Source: Pseudeuparius sepicola (taxonomy: Eukaryota; Arthropoda; Insecta; Coleoptera; Anthribidae). Taken from it: a stretch of DNA of 64,000 nucleotides. How positions within the stretch are numbered: position 1 is the stretch's first letter; the number at the start of each line of letters is the position of its first letter. Positions 56,896 to 64,000 of this stretch are shown here, one piece after another. The DNA is taken from contig OY987302.1 in the NCBI GenBank assembly GCA_963920635.1, forward strand, positions 28,123,278-28,187,277. The letters run 5' to 3'. The notes below the pieces were generated by a model. It searched no databases. It saw nothing but the letters and a program-made list of their open reading frames with translations, and was not told where the DNA came from. A program made the translations under genes and the position numbers.

Positions 56896-58538
56896 CAGGG
56901 TTGCCATTGGGTCACTAAAAGTCACTAAAAGTCACTTTTTTATTCAGTAGTCACTAAAAAGTCACTTTTTTAAAGAAAGGTCACTAAAAGTCACATTAAT
57001 ACGCAAAACTGCACACACCGGCAAATTTGAATTTAAAGAAAGAGGGAAGCAGGGCGTAAGTTAAGTAGACGTATGTACTACTGGTATGTTCACAAACTTA
57101 GGAGCAATTATAGCTTACTTGATTTTAAATTTTCAAAACAAAAATTTAATATAAATATAGGTCCTGAAAGGCGTCGTTTAGAAAATACAGGGTGTTGATT
57201 TTTTTATAATGAAGTTTTTCTTTAATAATTTGAAAATACCAAATCGTATCAAATTCAAATTTGGTGCACAATTTCAATGCATTAAAGTGTACTTTTAAGC
57301 CAAAAACTTTTTTTTATCATTTTAGAAGAGGCGTGCGCAGGGATAACCTACTCCGTGGTTTAAAGTTAAAGAAAAAAAATAATAAGGCATAGATTTCTTT
57401 AAATGTAGGTAATACGATTTTCTGACTTAGCACTTAACTCTAAACAAAAGACGCCTCTCAACATTTTTCAACACTGTATTTTCAAAACGAAGCCATTTAA
57501 GGAAGTTTTTGTTTTACAATAAACTAAGCTTTCCTTAAAGTGGTTCAGATCGTTTTTTCAAACTTGTTTGTACGTTAGAATATTTGTTTTCCATATGGGA
57601 TGTAAGAATAGTAGTTTGTCGAATGATAAATCAACTTTTATTTTGAAATTTTTGCTCCAGTTTTAAAGTTATGACAAAAAAACAACTTTTTTGTGGACAT
57701 AGAATTTGAACCTAAATATATATATATATATTTCAATTAATATTTAGTACACTCTAACAATACACTTTCTTCTCTGATTTTAAATTGCGGGACTTTGAGT
57801 ATGTAAGTAAAAATTCTCTTATTTCAAAAAATCCGTAACTTACAAAAAGTTCGAAAAAACGATCCGATCAACCTTAAAGTTTGTCGGTATGCTTAATTAA
57901 CATCTGGTTTATTGACTTTTTAGCTCTCATAGTCTAGTAATAATGAACGGACTTTCGAGTACAAAATAAACTATAGGTATCATCGCTTGCTCAACTACTG
58001 TCCAAACATAATATCTTAATTATTTTTTAAAAGTAAAAAGTTTGAGTATTTTTTAACGTAAAAATTGTTTTGCAAGATTCAACGTATAATAAACGATCAA
58101 ATGTCTATTGCAAACAATTATTTGAACACTTAAGTACAGTTTTTTTATTTGTAGTTAAACTTTTGACTCAATCGCAGATAAGTTTGTGTTCAAAGTTGAA
58201 CTACAGATGAAAAGGCTGGTTCTTATGGTGTTTGTTTTACCTGGGATTTTTTATTTATATTTATTTTGTTTTTTATTTCCTGATGGAGTTAATCTATATA
58301 TGTTGAAATAAAAATTACCAAATCTGATACATGTCATTTGCTACTGTCACACCAATTCCTATATACATATATTCCAAAACATTTTCAAATACTTAATTTA
58401 TTCCTTCAGGAAGACACGGCCCTAAGTCACTAAAAGTCACTTTTTTCCCATAGAGGGGCCACTTGAAAAATAACATTTTTTTCTCAGAAATGGTCACTAA
58501 AGTCACCTTTTCAAAGCAAAATTAGAATGGCAACCCTG
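56896..58538. mobile_element. Non-autonomous hAT element, CAGGGTTGCCATT ends
   Basis: The ends CAGGGTTGCCATT (56896) and its inverse AATGGCAACCCTG (58526-58538) are flanked by an exact 8-bp duplication CTAGTTAC (56888-56895 and 58539-58546). This is the hallmark of hAT elements. GTCACTAAAAGTCAC-like units are repeated just inside both ends. The 1.64-kb interior has no transposase. It interrupts a 5'UTR-like monomer, whose uninterrupted version is at about 28950. Confidence 0.9.
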
Positions 58539-58734
58539 CTAGTTACCGAGTAGTGCTTTTTGTGACTTCAGAGAGGATTTTTTGATAATAAACACAAGAA
58601 AGGAGTAACGAGACTCGCAAGTAAAATCATCGAGGCATTTGAAAGGTAGTTTTTTTGCATGCATATTCGCTAAAAGAACCATTAAAGATTTGTCCTAAAA
58701 GAGGGAAAGAGAGAAAATTGTCTGTAATTTTTTA

Positions 58735-60300
58735 AACCCCTTTGTGTTCGTGTGCCAGGTTCACTTTTGGTAGAAATATAGTAGATGAGAAGTAGAATGA
58801 ATGGGACCACACGAGAATCCCTTAGGGCCAGTTTTTTAGCCAGTTTTTTTAGCCTCTTGGCGTTCGTGTGCCAGGTTGATTTTTGGTGGAAGTATAGTAG
58901 ATGAGTAGTAGAATGGATGGTACTACACGAGAATCCCTTAGGGCCAGTTGGAAGGGCGCAGGTAGAGAGAGAGAAAATTGTCCATAATTCTTTTAAACCC
59001 CTTGGCGTTCGTGTGCCACCTTTACTTTTGGTGAAAGTATACTAGATGAGTAGTAGAATGAATGGGAACACGCGAGAATCCCTTAGGGCCAGTTGGAAGG
59101 GCGCATATAGGGAAAGAGAAAATTGACCATAAATTTTTTAAACCACTTGGCGTTCGTGTGCCAGGCTGATTTTTGGTAAGAATCCCTTAGGACCAGTTTG
59201 AAGGGCGCAGATAGGGCAAGAGAAAATTGTCCATAATTCTTTTAAACCCCTTGGCGTTCCTGTGCCAGGTTGATTTTTGGTGGAAGTATAGTAGATGAGG
59301 AGTAGAATGGATGGGACCACACGAGAATCCCTTAGGGTCAGTTGGAAGTGCGCAGATAGGGAGAGAGAAAATTGTCTATAATTTCTTTAAACCCCTTGGC
59401 GCTCGTGTGCCAGGCTGAATTTTTTTGAAAATATAGTAGATGAAAAGTAGAATGATGGGACCACACGAGAATCTTTTAGGACCACTTGGAAGGACGCAGA
59501 TAGTGCAAGAGAGATAATTTTTCATAATTGTTTAAACCCATTGGCGTTCTTGTGCCAGGATGATTTTTTTTTTGAAAATATAGATGAGAAGTGCAATGAA
59601 TAGGACCACACGAGAATTCCTTAGAGCCACTTGGAAGGGCGCATGTAGGGCAAGAGAGAAAATTTTCCATAATTGTTTAAACACCTTGACGTTCATGTGC
59701 CTGTTTATTTTTTGTAGAAATATAGTAGATGGGAAGTAGAATGAATGGAACTACACGAGAACCCTTAGGGCCAGTTGGAAGGGCCTAGCTAGGCTAAGAG
59801 AGAAAATTGTCCTTAATTTTTTAAACCCCTTGGCGCTCGTGTGCTAGGTTGATTTTTGGTGGAAGGTCCGAGAATCTCTTAGGACCAGTTGGAAGGGCGC
59901 AGATAGAGAGAGAGAAAATTGTCCATAATTTTTTTAAACCCCTTGGCGTTCTTGTGCCTGTTTATTTTTTGTAGAAATATAGTAGATGGGAAGTAGAATG
60001 AATGGGACTACACGAGAACCGGGCCAGTTGGAAGGGCCTAGCTATGCTAAGAGAGACAATTGTCCTTAATTTTTTAAACCCCTTGGCGCTCGTGTGCTAG
60101 GTTGATTTTTGGTGGAAGTATAGTACATGAGGAGTAGAATGGATGGGACCACACGAGAGTCCCTTAGGGCTAGTTGGAAGGGCGCAGATAGGGAGAAAGA
60201 AAATTTTCCATAATTTTTTTAACCCCTTGGCGTTCAAGTGCCAGGTTTGTTCTTGGCAGAAATGTAGTATATGAGAAGTAGAATGATCGGGACCTAATGG
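58735..60300 (+). repeat. ~145-bp minisatellite, array 1
   Basis: About 11 units are present, each with CCCCTTGGCGTTCGTGTGCC AGG, GATTTTTGGTGGAAGTATAG TAGATGAG, AGTAGAATG, CACACGAGAATCCCTTAGG, CAGTTGGAAGGGCGCA and GAGAGAAAATTGTCCATAAT. Successive starts are 143-146 bp apart, except two shortened units (104 and 114 bp). The long open frames on the minus strand are a by-product of this unit and not a gene. Confidence 0.9.
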
Positions 60301-60750
60301 AAAGAAATATAAAAGGAAAACAAATTATTAATTCGTTAACATTTAAAAAAAAACTGTGAAATAAATTGAGACTTACTTAAATAATATAAAAAATATTTAA
60401 AAAAGAAAAAACGAATTTGGAGGCAAGTACATACAAAAGAAAAAAACAAAATCATCTTTACTTTGAAAATTAAAAAATAATAAAAATTAATTGATGCTGC
60501 ACAAGCTCGGGCACAAGTCATACACACATCATACTGTATGTCTTCTCCCCTCTTGAAACATTTTGTTTTATTTCTCGTGTATTCAACTGACATTTATTAT
60601 GGATAATAAAGAAAATAAGTTAAGTGAAATAATTTAAATAATTATTAATATTATAGAAATTACAAATAAAACCACTAATAAACAAACCCTACTTTTATTT
60701 TTTTTCTCCTTTAGAGGAACCTGTTCTATGATTGATATTCTACATGTATA
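60301..60750. other. AT-rich interruption of the minisatellite
   Basis: About 430 bp unrelated to the repeat unit, very A/T-rich, separating the first array from the mixed-orientation array. Confidence 0.5.
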
Positions 60751-62065
60751 TAATCCCATCCATTCTACTCCTCATCTACTATACTTCCTCGAAAAATCAG
60801 CCTGGTAGTTTAAAAAAATTATGGCAAATTTTTTCTTCTATCCTATCTGCGCCCTTCCAGCTGGTTCCAAGGAATTTTTGTGTGGTCCCATCTATTTACT
60901 TCCACCAAAAATCACCCTGGCACACGAACGCCAAGGGGTTTAAAAAAATTATGGAAAATTTTCTCTCCTGCCCTATCTGCGTCCTTCCAGCTGGTCCTAA
61001 GGGATTCTCATGTGGTCCCATCCATTCTACTTCTCATCTACTTTACTTCTACCAGAAATCAGCCTAGGAAGGGTGCAGATAGGGCAGGAGAGGAATTATT
61101 TCATAATTTTTTAAAACCCCTTGGCGTTGGTGTCCCATGCTAATTTTGGTAGAAGTATATGTGATGAGGAGTACAATGGGTGGGACCACACGAGAATCCT
61201 TTAGGAGATAGAGCAGGAGAGAAAATTGTCCATAAATCCTTGGCGTTCGTGTGCCAGGCTGATTTTTGGTGGAAATATAGCAGATGAGAAAGAGAATGAA
61301 TGGGACATACGAGAATTCATTATGGCCAGTTGGAAGGGCGCAGATAAGCAAGAGAAAATTTTCTATCATTTTTTAAAACCCATTGGCGTTCCTGTCCCAG
61401 GCTGATTTTTTGTTGAAATATAGTAGATGGGGAGTAGAATGGACGGGACTACACGAGAATCCCTTAGGACCAGTTGGAAGGGCACAGATAGGGCAGGAGA
61501 GAAAGTTGTCCATAATTTTTTTAAACCCCTTGGCGTTCCTGTGCCAGGCTGATTTTTGGTGGAAGTATAGTAGATTAGCAGTGCAATGAACGGGACCACA
61601 CGAGAATCCCTTAGGACCAGTTGGAAGGACGAAGATAGGGCAAGGGGATAATTTTCCATAATTGTTTAAACCCATTGACTTTCGTGTCCTAGGCTGATTT
61701 TGGGTGGAAGTATAGTAGATGAGGAGTAGAGTGGATGGGACCACACGAAAATCCCTTGCGGCCAGTTGGAAGGGCGCAGGTAGGGCCGGAGAGAACATTT
61801 TCCATAAATTTTTAAACCCATTGGCGTAACCCATTGGCGTTCGTGTGCCAGGCTGATTTTTTTTGGAAATATAGTACAATATAATATATAATTATGGAAT
61901 ATTTTCTCTCCTAACCTGTCTGCGCCCTTCCTACTGGTCCTAAGGGATTCCTGTGTACTCCCATCCATTCTACTTCCCACTACTATAATTTCACCAAAAA
62001 ACAGCCTGGGATACGAACGTCAAGGGGTTTAAAAAATTATCGCCAATTTTGGCTTTTGCCCTATT
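60751..62065. repeat. ~145-bp minisatellite, array 2, with inverted blocks
   Basis: 60751-61068 and about 61885-62065 are in the opposite orientation to array 1, whereas 61069-61880 is in the same orientation. Both switches occur within a unit: at 61068 just after CAGAAATCAGCCT, and near 61880-61890. About two, six and one-and-a-half units are present in the three blocks. Confidence 0.85.
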
Positions 62066-62802
62066 AGCGCCCCTCCAACGACAGAACAGTCATTTTAAGA
62101 TTTAATAAATAAAAAATTGGCTTCTAACTTATGTTCAAGTCGTGTACGTGGAAGTTGTAAAATACAGAAAAGGAAAATCACTTTCATTTCCGCTAAAACA
62201 GGAAGTTATTTAAAAAAAGAATGTACTGGAATACTACTTAAATTTTCTCATTAGAGAAAACAACCATTAGGTTGTGTAGGTAAAAAATGAGATTTTATTA
62301 TTTTGAAAAAAAAATTGGCCAATAACTACAACATCCGATTACACCCTCAAATTGTCCTTAATTTTACTAGAAATTCATTTTTTAATGACGATTTTGTGAA
62401 CCTCTCTTCCACGTAACACACTTTTTTCTCTTGGATAGACCACCATGTACATTTTGATTAAAACTAAGTTTTTTTCTAATAGTTTTGTCCTTTAAACAGC
62501 GACAAATAATTAAATGAAAATAAAAATTTGAGTTGTTTTTAGTATAACAAAAGGAAATGCACACAAAATACACCGTCCAGGGCCGTATTTAATTTCTGTT
62601 ATGGTAAATATATATTATGCATTATGCATTTTGGTTGGCAAAACGAAAAAAATATTTACGTGTGAAACATCGTTTTACTCAGGCCATATATTCATATCAA
62701 ATGCAATACAGGTCCGTATTTTAAAAAAATAATCTCGAAAACGAAATGTCGGCCCGAAAATACCATGAAGTAGTCCAGAAGAAGCTGTAATGGGAAAGTT
62801 AA
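62066..62802. other. AT-rich stretch, nothing recognised
   Basis: No gene, RNA or repeat was recognised. Confidence 0.3.
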
Positions 62803-63354
62803 AGCCCGATTTATAAACTTTGACGTTTGACGTCGCCGATTGAAGTTTGCCGTTTCCGTTTGACGTTTAAAAGTTGGACATCGAAGATTTCATGTTTGTA
62901 TTTATAAACTCAAATTCCGTTGCCGTTTGCCGTTTGACGTTCCGTCGGGGATAACCAACATTTATCTTTTTCCGTTTGCCGTTGCCTCTCCGGCCAATGA
63001 AGTGCCTTCTTAAGAGTCACGTGGGAGGTCACATGGTTTCTCAGTTTATCAGCTGATCATCTGTATTGATTTTGTGTAATATTTTTAATATTAATTATCA
63101 AAAATATCGTTATATAGTAGTAAACAATGGATTCAGAGTTGCTAAATCAGAATATTGAAATTGAACGAGTTCGCTCCGATGACGATGATTGTTGTTTTAT
63201 GCTTTATTTTTCTGGCGTTGATAACACGCAGGCGTACAGAAAATCCTAAACGGAACGGAAAAAGTTTATAAACGACGTGGAAACAGCAGCTGCGTCAACG
63301 TCAAACGGAAACTGCAAACGGCAACGTCAAACGTCAAAGTTTATAAATCCGGCT
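62803..63354. mobile_element. 552-bp MITE with TTAA flanks and CGTTTGACGTT-rich ends
   Basis: AGCC(C/G)GATTTATAAACTTTGA CGTTTGACGT is inverted at the two ends (about 60 bp, few differences), flanked by TTAA (62799-62802, 63355-63358). GCCGTTTGCC/CGTTTGACG motifs recur inside both ends. A short frame (63127-63249, plus: MDSELLNQNIEIE, DDDDCC) could be the remnant of a transposase N-terminus. TTAA suggests piggyBac-type insertion, but the termini are not the usual CCC, so class is open. Confidence 0.75.
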
Positions 63355-63358
63355 TTAA

Positions 63359-64000
63359 TTTGTTTTTAAATATTTTCTCAAATGGCGCCAGAAAAAATTA
63401 AATCAAATTTGCATAATATGTTATTTTTTTCTTAAATATCTCAGCAACCTATGAACCACTCTAATTGTTTAATTAAAAAATAAACTTGTAATAATTTTGT
63501 GAAAGACCAAAATAATAAAAAATGAAAATGTGAATATTTCTATTAAACTCTGTATATGGGGTTAGCATAATATTCTGAACAACTTTTTCTAATAATTTTT
63601 CTCGATATCTCTAACGCGAAGCAAAATATCGAGAATTGGCCCTGTTTGTGAATTCGTAGCAGGCTCAGTTTAAAGTTCAGATTTCAGTTTATCTTAAAAA
63701 ATGTGACCCATCAGCCTGGACGACTGTGCAAAAATTCAAGTCTGTATTCCTTGAAGTAGCGAAAATATGGGAGTGTCTTCATCTTAAATGCTACACACTG
63801 TATAAAAACGTATCATACTCTCATGTAGCGCATCGAGAATAATCGCATTTTTTATGTTAAGATTACCGCTTATGTAGGTACTGTATTTGGATTTAAAAGG
63901 TGTGATAAACTGGCTATTGGTGGAATACTTTATGGCTCCCAAGATGGACGTTAATAGTGCTTGCCGCATTACTTACCTACTGAATTAGAAATAGAAGCTA
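63359..64000. other. AT-rich end of window, nothing recognised
   Basis: The short frame at 63784-63969 (minus) has no recognisable domain. ACACACTGTATA at about 63796 is a possible foldback-type terminus. Confidence 0.3.

Larger units (their letters stand above)
52468..58690. mobile_element. Second copy of the 26-kb TIR element, heavily interrupted
   Basis: 52468-52855 matches 26093-26480 closely (CAAGGTGTATCTTTGATGGG, CGCCGCTG, GGGAGGTCT, AATAAATCTGCTTGCAGAAT). 54355-54480 matches 26610-26690, and 56235-56890 plus 58539-58690 match 28110-29360. The CpG-rich part corresponding to 26880-28100 is not visible. Insertions are a GC-rich MITE (52856-53272), a block with a tandem duplication (53318-54280) and a hAT element (56896-58538). 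The right terminus has been lost into the minisatellite. Confidence 0.6.

Noticed and set aside
61373..61879. 168-codon open frame on the minus strand, and several similar ones around 59-62 kb
   Set aside because: They follow the 145-bp minisatellite unit, change frame with unit length and encode only that repeat; not a gene.
58690..62065. Possible CRISPR array because of regular repeats
   Set aside because: Units are ~145 bp, tandem without unique spacers, and in a eukaryotic setting.

Overview
The window looks like a piece of an AT-rich arthropod (most likely insect) nuclear genome. No bacterial gene layout, operon or ribosome-binding-site pattern is present. Almost everything that can be recognised is transposon-derived: a Penelope-like retroelement, a non-LTR retrotransposon, an errantivirus-type env remnant, hAT, Tc1-like and pogo-like DNA transposons, foldback elements with TA target duplications, MITEs and a minisatellite. 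The order or species cannot be fixed from the sequence alone. Coordinates of repeats were read by eye and inner arm boundaries are good to roughly +/-10-20 bp.

Layout. 1-766: broken env-like gene on the minus strand, running off the left edge. 859-1497: MITE with a TGA duplication. 2840-4375: element with about 80-bp inverted ends. 5630-9290: patchwork of terminal-repeat fragments, hairpins and a foldback flanked by hammerhead-ribozyme-like motifs. 10420-11712: foldback. 12150-14640: decayed Tc1-like transposon, part of it tandemly duplicated. 16930-18153: hAT pseudogene. 18410-20850: non-LTR endonuclease remnant split by a foldback (19055-20623). 23740-25790: large inverted repeat built on 20-bp minisatellites. 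26093-29652: 3.56-kb TIR element that seems to carry a CpG-rich promoter/5'UTR-like segment; a second, heavily interrupted copy lies at 52468-58690. 32685-33232 and 33645-34023: MITEs. 34440-39130 (minus): two head-to-tail Penelope-like fragments with a hammerhead-like motif at their junction; foldbacks 34712-35964 and 37854-38790 are inserted in them. 39976-42947: apparently intact pogo-like transposon. 44918-50427: more foldbacks and small MITEs. 50732-52258: foldback with a nested TIR element. 53318-54280: tandem duplication inside a TIR element. 56896-58538: non-autonomous hAT with an 8-bp duplication. 58735-62060: ~145-bp minisatellite with internal inversions. 62803-63354: TTAA-flanked MITE.

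The only long intact protein gene is the pogo-like transposase (40404-42434). A short stretch at 45748-45811 has the look of a host exon. The most notable structures are the hammerhead-like motifs tied to the Penelope-like DNA, the foldback family that shares a module and a transposase C-terminal remnant, and the large TIR element that may have captured a host promoter.
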